From NCBI GenBank assembly GCA_014905825.1, contig JACGCN010000023.1, positions 682,001 to 746,000 on the forward strand: 64,000 nt of DNA, read 5' to 3'. The position numbers and the translations under genes were made by a program. This stretch comes from Lyophyllum atratum (Eukaryota; Basidiomycota; Agaricomycetes; Agaricales; Lyophyllaceae). The notes beneath the pieces were generated by a model. It saw only the letters and a list, made by a program, of their open reading frames with translations. It made no database searches and was not told the origin of the DNA. Below are positions 11,571 through 22,361 of the stretch, in pieces (the stretch's first letter is position 1; the number at the start of each line of letters is the position of its first letter).

Positions 11571-13205
11571 TCATGGCAGCGCTATCCGGACATCAGTCGA
11601 TGCCGAACGGCTCGGGATGGGTGAGTGGCTATGGCTTCGAGACCCGCTCTGTATGCCATTCCCATTCATCGGCGGCGTGCTCGTCTTATTCAAGCGCGTC
11701 CGCTCATCTGCATGGTCTTCATCATCAGACTCGTCCTCCTCCCTGAGCCGCTGCAGGCCCACCGCCTCCGCGTCCTCGTGCTCGTCAAACGCGTTGAAGA
11801 GCGTGGAGGACTGATTGCGGTACAACGAGCTTCTCCGGCCGTGCCCGCGTGGCGAGGGTACGGGCCCTATCCGGGTATCGGCGTTGTTCCACCCATCCAG
11901 CGACATGCGGCCTTGTAAGCTCAGTCGGGGGTTCATCAGACCACCCTCGAGGGTCGAATGTTCGCCGAGGGCAGGTTCTCGCTGTCGAGAAAGGTTCAGG
12001 AGGTGGACACCCATGAAGGTTACGGCAAATCCGCAAAGTAAGGAGACGGTGTTTGTAGCGCCAGTTGTGTTGAATCCTTGGAAGAGAATGAGGGAAGCGG
12101 TGGCGGTGGCTGTCGAGAAGCCAACAAAATACATCGGGTTTACCCTACATGGGAACGTCAGAGCGGAATCGAGGTGAGAATTGCAAGGTAGACACGTACA
12201 CGTTAGTCGAGAAGATGTCCAACGCCTTGTTGAAGTAGTTCATTTGGATAAGGATACAAAGTGCCACAATGAAGCCCAGAATGTACGTGTCTGGGTGCGA
12301 GAATTGGTTCTTTCCGCCGAATGTTAGCTTGACCGCGACACCGAAGCCTTTAATGGCCATGACCGATACAGAGCCGACGAGGGAGCAGATGGAGATGTAG
12401 ATGAGGGGATTCGAACGACCGTATTTGGGTGCTACGGCGTACACCATGACCAAGGTGAATACAAGGACCGTAAAGACATACAACAGAAAACCTGAGATCG
12501 TGGGTTAGATAGCCGGAGCAGCATCAGCTTGGCGGGCGCACCTGGTCGTAGGGCATAACTCAGATACTCCTCGACCGTTTCGACTTCTTTATCCTCCGGG
12601 GCGTGAAGGACGATGATGAGTGACCCGATTAGACATAATGTGCATCCAAGGCGTCCCAGATGCCCAAGTTCTTCGTGTAGAAGGAACGAGGCGAGAACAG
12701 CACTGTTTCAAGAAGGTCACGACCTTTCGAGCAACGAGCGGTAGGAAGGAAGGCGTACCCGATCAACACGCTCAAGGCTCCCAGAGGCGTAACCAGGATT
12801 GGCGGGGCAAAGGCATAAGCGGCAAAATTCGCAACTGTAAATGGCGGTTAGAGATCCGTTTCAAACATCCCGGAGAGACGAGAGTTACTTTCTCCAACAA
12901 CCACTTTGAGAGAGAATGGAATGTCAATTGGAAACTTCGTGATGGAACGGAAAGGAGACGCACTAGTCGACAGGCCCGTCCACCATATTGGATTCTTCAG
13001 ATATGCCAAGCCATCCGTCGCAGACTGGGCTCCATAAGCTGCATTGCGTTTAGCAGCGTCGTTCAACCCCTTGTGAGGAAAAATGAGCAAAGCGACGGAA
13101 AAATAGATGAACCGTTGCCACCTTTTTGGTAATAATGAAGCTGGTACCAATGAGCACGGAACCAGAAATGGCTAGAACAAGGCCGATGTATTTATCATCG
13201 ACCAT
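11571..13205 (-). CDS. NIPA-type magnesium transporter
   Basis: Multi-pass transporter of the NIPA family (DUF803), which moves Mg2+ across plasma or endosomal membranes in animals and fungi. Seven exons fit in frame. The first gives M-V-D-D-K-Y-I-G-L-V-L-A-I-S-G-S and the second starts G-L-N-D-A-A-K-R. A 15-nt exon (12903-12889) codes VVGE. Then come NFAAYAFAPPILVTPLGALS, the helix HEELGHLGRLGC, further helices (VFTLVMVYAVAPKYG, ISICSLVGSVSVMAIKGFG, LGFIVALCILIQMNYFNKAL) and PMYFVGFSTATATASLILFQ. These motifs are the family core. The cytosolic C-tail of about 150 residues is rich in Ser, Asp/Glu and His and is specific to fungi. The start codon is the first ATG before the first helix. I see no defects. 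Confidence 0.92.
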
Positions 13206-13916
13206 GGCGAGTTGTTCGTGAAAAAGAAAGGATGGGAGGGAATGGCCTACAGGCCAGAAAAAGTTGGGCAGTTGGAGAACCAGGGACGAGGTCGGCGATG
13301 TGCAGTGCAGGTGCAGTGCAATGGGATCTCTTTCGTGGCATTATTGCCACACGTGCCATTGTTTGTTCCCGAATAGTCACTGCGGAATTGGCATCATGGT
13401 CAGGAACAATGCCGCATCCGTCATAAATTGTTGAACCAAAGTTATGTTGAGCAAATGCATTGTGCCCTCACTCCCGCACCCTATCCTCGACGCGCAGGTT
13501 ATCAAGCAAGAAACTGGTCGATTGGGTTAACTACTATGGAGATCAAGGTACGATTATAATGTTCAATAACAAGGTATATGTGCAGAGACGGAACCCCTAT
13601 AGATATCCGCTGGAGTCGGGTGTGGAGGTGTCTGCTAGAGGGAGGGAGTCCAAGGGTACGCTGGGTCTACCAAATAAATGAAAAGTAAAAATGAGGAGTG
13701 GGGTGGTGAGGAATGCTAGATACAGTGGCGGGGTGGGGGCTACTGAGACAAATATACAGGTGAGTCGTGGTCAAGGAGCTGATGCAGAGAAACTAATGGT
13801 GTCAAGAGATTTTGTTGTATACGCTTCTAGAGTCGTTGAATCTTGAGGAGGGGTGAATCTTGAGGAGGGGTGAATCTTGAGGAGGTTGATCTTGAGGAAG
13901 TGTCGCGAGACTCAAC
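13206..13916. other. Intergenic between Mg transporter and Hsp20
   Basis: Upstream of the transporter and downstream of the Hsp20 gene. Apart from the short tandem repeat at 13842-13907 nothing stands out. Confidence 0.55.
13842..13907. repeat. Short tandem repeat, 17-bp unit
   Basis: About three and a half direct copies of GAATCTTGAGGAGGGGT, the last one diverged, just beyond the Hsp20 stop codon. It is noncoding. Confidence 0.75.
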
Positions 13917-15139
13917 TCATGTGATGGGTATATCTTCAGGATTGGGATGCACTGGTATCCCACAAGGCACTTTTATCGTAAGAACGCCATCTTCCATGGA
14001 CGCCTCGATGTCTTCACGCTGACGAACAGGGAAAAAAAGAGAATACGATCAAAAAAGCAAACCCGGAGGCGCGCCAGGTGAAAGGCGCACATTGGTATCG
14101 GACGGAACAGCAAACGTTCTTGCAAACTCGCCAAATTTCCGCTCTCTTATGGTAAGCTCAGGCCCCACGTCCGCGGACTCAGAAGCTAAAGCAGGGGGAA
14201 ACACTGGTCTTGAGGTGCCAGACACAGTGATCTGCCTCACGCGGTTCCAGGGGCACGTCGAGAGCGTCACTCTCACGTCGGCTTTCCTCACACCAGGGAC
14301 TTCGAGCATGGCAACAAGCTTCTTACTCTCCGGGTCATAGTGCGAATCCGTTCGAAGGAGGTACAGGCGCCTCGTTTCATATCTTGCCTCGTGCCTTGCT
14401 GTTGGAGCGAGTAGAGTGTCCACTGGCGACCTAGAAGAGGAGCATTTCGCAAATAAGGCCCGTGGACGGCAAGGACAACGTACCCGATTCCGGAACCAAA
14501 ACTTGCAAGCCGGCTTGTTGCACTCGCTGGAGATGGCATAGCCGGCGACGGTACCGCAGGAGAAGGCATCGAAGACGACGACGGCTGCACACTTGCGAAT
14601 CTGAGGAGCGGCTGTTGGCGTGACGGAGGCGCCGCACTCACTGCGCTTGATGGTCGCCGGTATGGGTGAAGTTGTTGCTGTTGGTGGCGCGCGGAGCGTG
14701 GCTGCCTGACGGGGCCTGTTGTGGATGTCGATGGCGCACCCGAACGCGAGGTCTCAACGTGCAGGTTCCCTGATTCGGAATCCCTCAAACTTTCTCGCTG
14801 CCTTTCAGGTCTCTGATGCACATGGTGAAGTCGAATTGGGGCATCGTCATACACAGGGCGTGGTTGAGATGGCACAAGGTGTGAAGGTTCTTCAAGTTGT
14901 ATCGTTTGGTGTTGCAGTGGTGTATGCGGCGGCGGTCCCGTTGGGGAAGGAAGGTCAGACGGCTGTTGTGGCGGCTGTATCTGTTGGGTGTGGTGTTGCT
15001 GTTGCGCTTGTTGTGCTTCCTCATTCTCCATCGTCTCCCAGGTTGGAAAAGTGAGTGGCGTTGCTGGGTTAGAAAAAATTTCACCGGGATACTGGCCGTA
15101 GGGATACGACATGGAGAAATACAGATCAAGGTGGTTCAT
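13917..15139 (-). CDS. Hsp20 / alpha-crystallin protein with long Pro-Gln-rich N-terminus
   Basis: Small heat-shock chaperone that holds unfolded clients. Three exons (15139-14484, 14430-14091, 14018-13917) give 365 residues, or 356 if the inner ATG at 15112 is used. The first roughly 220 residues are rich in Pro, Gln and Ser, with PSPAVPSPAMPSPASATS near the end. The alpha-crystallin domain follows: LVAMLEVPGVRKADVRVTLS, a loop rich in Pro/Ala/Ser, ELTIRERKFGEFARTFAVPSD, and the closing strand EASMEDGVLTIKVP. The protein then stops within about 16 residues of that strand, and the classic I-x-I tail is only weakly present. Typical fungal Hsp20 proteins have 150-220 residues, so this is much longer because of the N-terminus. 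The domain call is firm; the exact start is not. Confidence 0.88.
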
Positions 15140-15466
15140 CGTGGTGTTTCTTATAGGGCGGGATCACAACGAGTCATCACGCGTCCGCTTCCGTACAACA
15201 ATGGGAGGGAGGCAAGAGGACCCCTGGGAACTTGGTACTTCCGGGGTCCCGGCACAGCATTCGTCGGGATTTGGCGGGCCCACGTGCTCCCGCCTCATGG
15301 GCCCATACGTAACGACGGTAACGTATTACTATTACAAGTCCCCGCTCTCGACGTTCACAAGCAAAACAATGGAGGGAGATGACTACGTACTATTGTACTC
15401 TAGCTATTATTGTTATACAGTAAGTTTTTTCTCTTCCCAAAATCAGACAATGAAAAGTTCAGCTGG
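15140..15466. other. Intergenic: Hsp20 promoter region
   Basis: About 330 bp ahead of the Hsp20 gene. I looked for heat-shock elements (nGAAn in alternating orientation) and saw no convincing run of three. No gene is visible. Confidence 0.5.
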
Positions 15467-16787
15467 CTATAACTTCGACTCCGATTCGGAAACCTTTGCA
15501 TCAACAGCGTTGGCATTGATGTCAAGGTTGTCGGGCGCTTCAGTCGTCGGAGCAAGGCTGTAACTGTCCGTTCGGCTACGTGGTATCAGCGTTCCAGTTT
15601 CCGCCACTCTGGCTCCCCTCTCCACACTGTTCCTTCGGCTGTTATTGTCGCTGATCCCCCGGATACCTGACTCCGTAGTCCGCCAATCGGCGCCCCTCCG
15701 GGTGCCTGAGTTTCGCCGACTGGACGGCTCAGCGGGGGAGTGTTCTCCATACGTCATATGATATGACACTGTCGGCGATCCGAACGACGAAGAGAGCGAT
15801 GGCGGGGGTACCGAAGGATAAGAGAGTGTACGAGGGGCAGTAAAGGACATGCTTTGATTAGAGTTGAACGAATATGACGAAGGGGCGCTTGTTATATTTG
15901 TAGAGGGGCTGATGAGGCTTGTCGGGTTCGTTACTGGGGAGAATAGAAACGGCGATTCGGACGACGACGGGGAGTGTGAGAGCGGTGTGTTTCCTTCGGA
16001 GCCTTGATGCACGGGTCGGTGAATCTGTGACGGAGGTCGTGGGATCGGCACGCCATGGCTTGGTCGAGCACCTTGTGTCGACGCGTACATCACTGATGTC
16101 GCTGGAGATGATGAATTAGAATATGATACTGGGGATGACTTCCTCCTATGCGTATGTTGGGAGTAGGGATCGGTTGAGGATAGGCCTATCAAGTTGTCAA
16201 CGGACAACCCCAGCTGTCAAAAGTCCATTAGAGTGTGGCGGGGATATGAGCACGCATGGAAATAGCTACACGTCTCCTGTGATCGATGAGCTCTTCCCTA
16301 TAAACTTCGTTGAGTCTCGTTATTCGAATATAATCCCTCTCCGTCTCCACGAGTTTATTCCTCAGATGCTCGTTCTCTCGCCGCATAGCTTCCAGCATGG
16401 TCTCAGCACTGGGGTCACCTCGGTTTCCCCCTGACATGAAGGAACGGAAGCCGATCCCAGTCTCCGGCGATGCGCTCAAGCTACTGTTGGAGGCTCCACC
16501 CTGCTGAGCTAAACGCAAAGCCGTGAGCTCGCGAGCCATCCTATTGACGTGAGACTCCGACTCCGCCTCGAGCGCATTCTCCAAGTCGATTTTCTCCTCG
16601 CGTAACTAGTAGTCATGGGTAAGAGACAGAATAGGTCATATAAGAGTGCTGCAGCGCGCACCTGTTCCAACTTGCGGGACAAGACATTGATGATACGCTC
16701 CTCTTCGGCTTCATAGGCATTGATGAGATCTTCCTTGCTGCTTGCGCTGGTAGCAGAAAGACGACGAATTGGCGGAGAGAAAGACAT
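15467..16787 (-). CDS. CCDC6-like coiled-coil protein
   Basis: Three exons (16787-16662, 16605-16270, 16213-15467) give 402 residues. The first 150 form a coiled coil built from repeats with the pattern E-E-E-x-(I/L)-x-N-x-L-x-(R/K)-K-L: EAEEERIINVLSRKLEQ, then LREEKIDLENALEAESESH and VNRMARELTALR. This matches the repeats of the CCDC6 family (DUF2046), and the REEKIDLENALE segment is close to the animal protein. A second helix, AMRRENEHLRNKLVETERDY, follows a Gly/Ser linker. The C-terminal 250 residues are Ser/Pro-rich and probably disordered, with many candidate phosphosites and an RRRNS-like pattern. In animals CCDC6 is a scaffold linked to 14-3-3 and checkpoint phosphatase control; the role in fungi is unknown. 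The family call rests on motif likeness only. Confidence 0.72.
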
Positions 16788-17312
16788 CTAGGACAAATAG
16801 AGGGGAAAGAACAGACAAACCAGAAGCAACTGAGACGGCAACTGAGATGGTTGATTTCACAAGGCTGGATTTTTACGTGGAATATCGTGAACCGCAAGTC
16901 ATTTACGTTACAGAGTCCGAGAGCCGACCTGTCGGCACTGATCCAATGAAAGCCAACACATTAAGACTTTTGACGTCTACTACTTTGAAACAAGGGCAAT
17001 TAAGTACTGTATATTACGCCGTAAGTGGACTGAAGGTAAGTAAATCGTTCTAGTAGATGAAAAAAATATAAGCAAAGTGGTAGGACGGCCAACATCAGGA
17101 AGTCGAGGAGGGATAACATCGGAGTATGCACACAGGGTATCAGCCTGCATGTGTTAGATATTATCGAAATCGAAATTCGAGCCATCTCATTGGTGTGAGA
17201 TTCTGACAGGCGAATGAGGGTGCCGATCGAGAGCATGTGAACTCCTGCACAATCTTAGTCTCAAGTATAAGGCTGTCCATGTGTTTGCTCACCGTCATAC
17301 ATGATGTCGTAG
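16788..17312. other. Intergenic: CCDC6-like promoter and F-box 3' flank
   Basis: About 525 bp with no recognisable coding sequence, RNA gene or repeat. Confidence 0.5.
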
Positions 17313-18544
17313 TCAACGAAATTCAACCGAAAATATGCCTCTCTCAGCGAAGAAAGCGAACGGCCCTGTCTTCAAAGATTGCTCCGCATACCGCCGCTGA
17401 TACGATGGAAGACCCCTGATGACCAGGTGGAATTCTTCCAGCCTACTTTCGCGTTGACTCTTCATGATCTCGGGTAGTGCACCCCAGCTAAAGATGTCCA
17501 ATAGTAGATGATCCGGGGAGCCAAAGTATAGCAATGTTTCATCAATGCTAAGCGAGACGAGAAGCGAGACCTTTTTGAGGATTGGCGAAGAGATCTGCGC
17601 GAAGATGGTCCGCATCAAATCCTCAAAATGGCGGGACTCTGGCTGCTGTCCGAGTCGGAGGTAACCCTCGAGATGGATGGAGCGAACATTGCTGAAGGAG
17701 CCGAAGTCGACGACGGGCGGACCCCCATAATCTGTCATAGCAGTTAGTCGTGTCGCTATGTAGTCACGATAGAAACAGACGCACATGATGGGAGGTCGGA
17801 AGGCAGAGTGATCAGCAGATTCTGGATGGATGGACCCATCGCTTTTGAGAACTGACGTAACGTAGAAGTCGGTGATTCCCCGCCAAGCTTCATTCGAAAG
17901 GTATGGACCGGGGGAATAGGATCCTGCGCGAGGAACCAGTCCAATAAACCAGGGGATAGTTTTCCAACGTCCAGGAAGGGGATGCAAAATGGCACCTTCG
18001 GACGCAGTGAGGCCATCTCCAACGCCTCCACGTCTATAGAAGACTTCGATATCGACAAAGCTTCAAGTGCTGGAAGGGTGCAGATATAACGGAAGAAATG
18101 TATCGGGGTCTCGAACGACATCTGATGGATCTCGAGCTCCTTGACTCCTTCGAGATTTTGAAGCAAATCCCAGAATGGCGGGGGGATGTTCCCAAGTGAA
18201 ACGTCTTGGAACTTGATGTATCGTACCCCTTGCAATCGGGCAATGAGACGGGGGCCATCTGTTGGGGTGTAGTAGGCTTTCGGGCCTGCTGGAACGTGTC
18301 GTGTCCGCTTCTCGCGAATGATAACGCGTGCGATGGCTGAAGGAATTGTGCAGCATGCCACGTCCAAGAGCTTCAGGAATGCGCAGATCCTTGAGCATTC
18401 CAAAACTATCTCGGAAAAAAGACGGCGGCGAGCGGAGGCAGTGAAGATCGACGATGCCAGGCTGCAGGCTGCTAAGGTTTTCGGGTCATTGTAGAGCTCG
18501 TCCAGGATCCTGTCCAGCGTTTCGCGAGGTAAAATTTGTATCAT
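17313..18544 (-). CDS. F-box / leucine-rich-repeat protein
   Basis: Two exons (18544-17785, 17731-17313) give 392 residues. The N-terminus is a degenerate F-box: ILPRETLDRILDELYNDP, followed by LAACSLASSIFTASARRRLF. It should bind Skp1 and place the protein in an SCF ubiquitin ligase. The rest has irregular leucine-rich repeats (for example VRYIKFQDVSLGNIPPPF, VKELEIHQMSF, LEALSISKSSIDVEALEMAS), as in the very large agaricomycete F-box family whose targets are mostly unknown. The intron joins cleanly in phase 1. The sequence looks intact. Confidence 0.85.
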
Positions 18545-19312
18545 GATTTACTATTCTGAAGATATTATGTTGGTCGGTGGGTGTCATATGCGAAGAGAAG
18601 CATTGCTCACCCACAGGTTATAGTAGATGGTCCGTTGGGTTGAGAAAGAGCGTTGACGATAAAGTTCATCTGCCTCTTTAGTGAGCCCGCATTTTATATT
18701 TTTTACTCGTACTAGAGCGGCCCTGGCCGCCCTGCAACCATGCAAGGTGGAGCAAGCTCATCTCACGTCGGGGGTGACTCGACATTCGGTCTGTTCATAA
18801 CTTGTTCTCCTTCCGTGCATCAGAGATGCGGGGTTCTCAGGGTCCAGCATATGGACGTCAATGCCCGTTACATAGAGTTATGTCGTCGAGGGCTGCCGAA
18901 ATCTTTGTCAGCAGTGGGTTGGAAGCGCAAGATGATCTAAGTACTCAGACCTACAACCATTCGAGAGAGGATAGTCCCATCGTGCACGCAGGGATGAATA
19001 GTAAGGAGCCTTCACCGTTCGCCGACGGTCCTCGAGGCAGTAGGGCCTGCAATATTAATGGTGATGATCGATAGATCATCGTGTTAGATGTCAGAAAACA
19101 ATAACGATTGCAACAATTGGTCGCACAACCCAATGCATGGAACATAAACTTCCCCATGGGAACTGAACAGTAGGAGCTAGAGGATCCGACACCCTGCAAA
19201 GATTCAAGAGTGTCAAATAAGGATAATAGGGCTAAACATGATTTGAAAGACGAAGTCATGGTAAGGGGAACGAATAATGTATTTACAAGCGGGGTATGAA
19301 TATGAAAAGAAA
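18545..19312. other. Intergenic: F-box promoter and ChAPs 3' flank
   Basis: About 770 bp with only short spurious ORFs. I see no RNA gene or repeat. Confidence 0.5.
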
Positions 19313-22145
19313 TCAGAAATCGTATCCTTCGATCTTGAAAACCTTCCCATATTGAAGATAACTGTCCATGATTTTGAGGATAGGGTCTGGAAGCCCCATG
19401 CTGATCAACGTAAATGAAATCTTCGCATGGCCGTGGATCTGTCCGAGTTTGAAAAAGCTTCGAGCAATTTGCGTAGGGAACTGAGGAGGTGGCGTCATGC
19501 ATGGGAATCGATAGGGATCGACAGACGTAAAATTACTTACAGACATCTCAGTATACTCCGCATATTGGTATGCCGCCACCCTGATGGCAGTCTGAATTGA
19601 ACGTTGAATGTCGCCTTCGTCGGCGTACATCTCCATTAGCTTCAACCACGGCTTCGCCGAATATCGCGGGCTATCGAGACAGCGCTGGTACGCCTCTTTG
19701 GCTTCCTCCTTGTGATGCAACCGCAGGCCCAAATCACCAAGAATCTCCCACTCCAGACCTGTCTTCCGGTATGCAACGTGTTGTGTCTTGAAATGGGCAA
19801 CCTCAGCCCGGAAGATTGTCCACACGCGTAAATCCTAGATGGCGACTCCAGTTCAGTGACAGATGGCGCGGTGCACTCGTGATAGGACTTGCCTCGTAAA
19901 GAACCATGAACAAGTTGTCCAGCCAGCGCTCACATAGGCGTTTGTTGCTAAACGAGAATGGTTCCTGTGTTGAGGGAGAGGAGGGTTCTCCTTCCACTTG
20001 CTCCCCCTCCCCTGCAGCAGCCTGAACTGGCTTTTCTAAGGGTTCGACGCCGCTCTCTATATCAGCCTCCCCGTTGACTTTGATTTTGGGGGTGACCGCT
20101 CTGGAGATGTCTTGCTCCTCTTCTCGCTCACGGTCGGATTCTGTGGATACTCGGATCATGGGGATGGCTGCATCCAATGTTGAGCCGTTCGCTGATGTGT
20201 CCATGGAAGATTTTGTCGACATCATCCCACGCGTTGAGGCCTTGTCATCGGGGCTTGAGATCGAAGCCACTGTGCCATCCTCATGGATCACCACCCGCCC
20301 AGCATCCACTTCCTCGTTGCCAGCATCACCGTTGGGGGTGGCAGGGACTTGGTTAAAATCGCCCTGGGCTTTCTGCATTCTGTACTCTTCCTCCATGACG
20401 AACACGCTGCTCCGTGTCTTGAGAAGCTCGTCCCAGCCGATCTGCGATACGAGACGGGTAAGGAGTGAGTACGCCCTTGCCCATGTACCACGGAGTCCGG
20501 GTGAAGGTAGCCGTTGGAGGGCGGGATCAGCCTGGAGAGCAGGTAAGAAACATGGGGCAGGGAAGGAGTGACACATACTTCATCATCCTCTGTCCTTTGC
20601 CGGTCAGGGAGGATTTCTCCGATGGAGCGACTGAAAGGCAGATTGACTTTTGCAGCAGTCAGAGCTCGATGAGCATCCCGACCATTGAAAGTAAACATGG
20701 GGCATGAATTGAGTGTTAAAAGAGCCTGTCCGCTCTGCAATTAGATATAGGACAAATTGACAAATTGAAGGTCCCGCACCGATTCGAATTGCCCAAGGTC
20801 CATATACAGTTCCGTTAGCTTCTCCCAGGTCACGAACTCGCTTGGTGCACAGTTGACAGCCTGTCGCGCCAATTTCAGAGCCCATTCGAATTTGCCTTTC
20901 GATCGTAAGAAGTCGCATTGAACGTGGAGAAGTGTGTAGGATTGAGGAGTTTGTTTCATTGCTGAGGCCATGATCTGCACTGCTTTAACTTCTTCATCTA
21001 ACGGATAGGTGCTCAGCAATGCATGCGACACGAGAAGTTGTCAAGAAACACGCACTCATTCCAATATAGCTTTTAGCCAGGAGGGACGCTATCTCCGGTT
21101 CCCGAGCTGTCAGCTTCTCGAAAAGATTGGCAGCCTGCTGATATCGGCCGCTCTCTCCAAAGTACTTGAGGATCCCCGCCGTCAAGTGATTTGAAACAAC
21201 AGTCGCGACTTGAATCTCTGGGTCCGAGCCAACCTGCCAGCCTGAACCAGGATTAATACTCAAGGAACAGGATCAATATAGCGTCCGAAAGATACCTTTG
21301 AGGAAGAGTGCTTCTGCACCTTGCAGAAACCGTATTTCGCCTTCCGGGGAGGTTATGGGATCGAGTTTACGGTATGCCTCGAGAGAGTAAGTGGGATCGT
21401 CGGAATACAGAATTGCTCGTAGAATCGCTGAAATATATGCCTCTTGCCACATTTCCGGGGTTGCTTCATGCCTGGCGCAAATTAGCCTCGACCTTCAGAC
21501 AGTGACTGATGACGGCACACCTTTCCCCTCGCAAATCAATTACATACGCATTCACACCCCCAGGTATCTTCACGTCCACACGAATATCCACCCGAGAAAA
21601 GGCATTGAAGCAGCTGTTGCATTCTGAATTAGCAGCTAACACGTCCCGGAAGATACGCGGCGAAACTCACCAGTAGCATCCGTTCCGCACTTTCCAAGCG
21701 GCATTTTTGGAAAACCAGGCCGAGTTGTCTTCGATTGCGTATGTGAGGGAGTTTATATAAGCGGCTAGCGAGGCTGATGATGAGGCATCGACGCCTGAGA
21801 TGTAGTGATACGAGCCAAGCTGAGGAAATGGTTAAGACCACGATGACGAGTTGGTGATCGTATTCACTCACATCGCGCTGACCACTACGACCGGTGTTTT
21901 TCACGACGTGACATAGATCTGGGGGTCCGAGTTCCCTGAAAGTCGCTACAGGGGCGCGTAGACTATGTGAGTATTCAGGTCTATGGGAGTAATGGTGACA
22001 TACATAGACTCTCCGTCCGAGCAGTCAGAGCTTCGCCGAGTTCCACCTAGAGCGCGCATTGATCACAGCTTGAACTGACATTATAAGAGCAATCTACCTC
22101 GAAAATCTCCGGAATTTCCTTGAAGGTCGCCTGAGCCTCCGCCAT
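19313..22145 (-). CDS. ChAPs family exomer subunit (Bch1/Bud7/Chs6-like)
   Basis: Exomer cargo adaptor of the Chs5p-Arf1p-binding family, which in yeast exports chitin synthase Chs3 and other cargo from the trans-Golgi network. The first exon starts at 22145 and gives MAEAQATFKEIPEIFE; the next joins to VELGEALTARTES. Then come FRELGPPDLCHVVKNTGRSG, YHYISGVDASSSASLAAYIN, DNSAWFSKNAAWKVRNG and FNAFSRVDIRVDVKIPGG, which are hallmarks of the family. TPR-like helices follow (for example KFEWALKLARQAVNCAPSEF). A Ser/Glu-rich insert of about 150 residues lies near 20.0-20.4 kb. The C-terminal block runs through CERWLDNLFMVLYEDLRVWT and ends KIEGYDF, as expected. I trace about ten exons but did not fix every boundary. 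Confidence 0.9.
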
Positions 22146-22361
22146 AGTCGCTTAAATGAAGATGCACAGCACTTGTTGAACGGGCTCGGAAATTCTTGGT
22201 GGCATTGTTTGGCATAATGTAGTCAAACAAATAACAGCAAATCTGGGTCTAAGGGGCTACCAAATCTTCGACATACTGATTCTATTGCTTCTAACTAGAG
22301 GTGACGCTTATGCATTTGGAATCCTGAGATGAACAGTTCTATATACCGAGAGTCCCAGAAA

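Noticed and set aside
11272..11814. 180-codon ORF over the second tRNA-Glu gene
   Set aside because: It crosses the tRNA and then runs antisense into the Mg2+ transporter tail; no protein signal.
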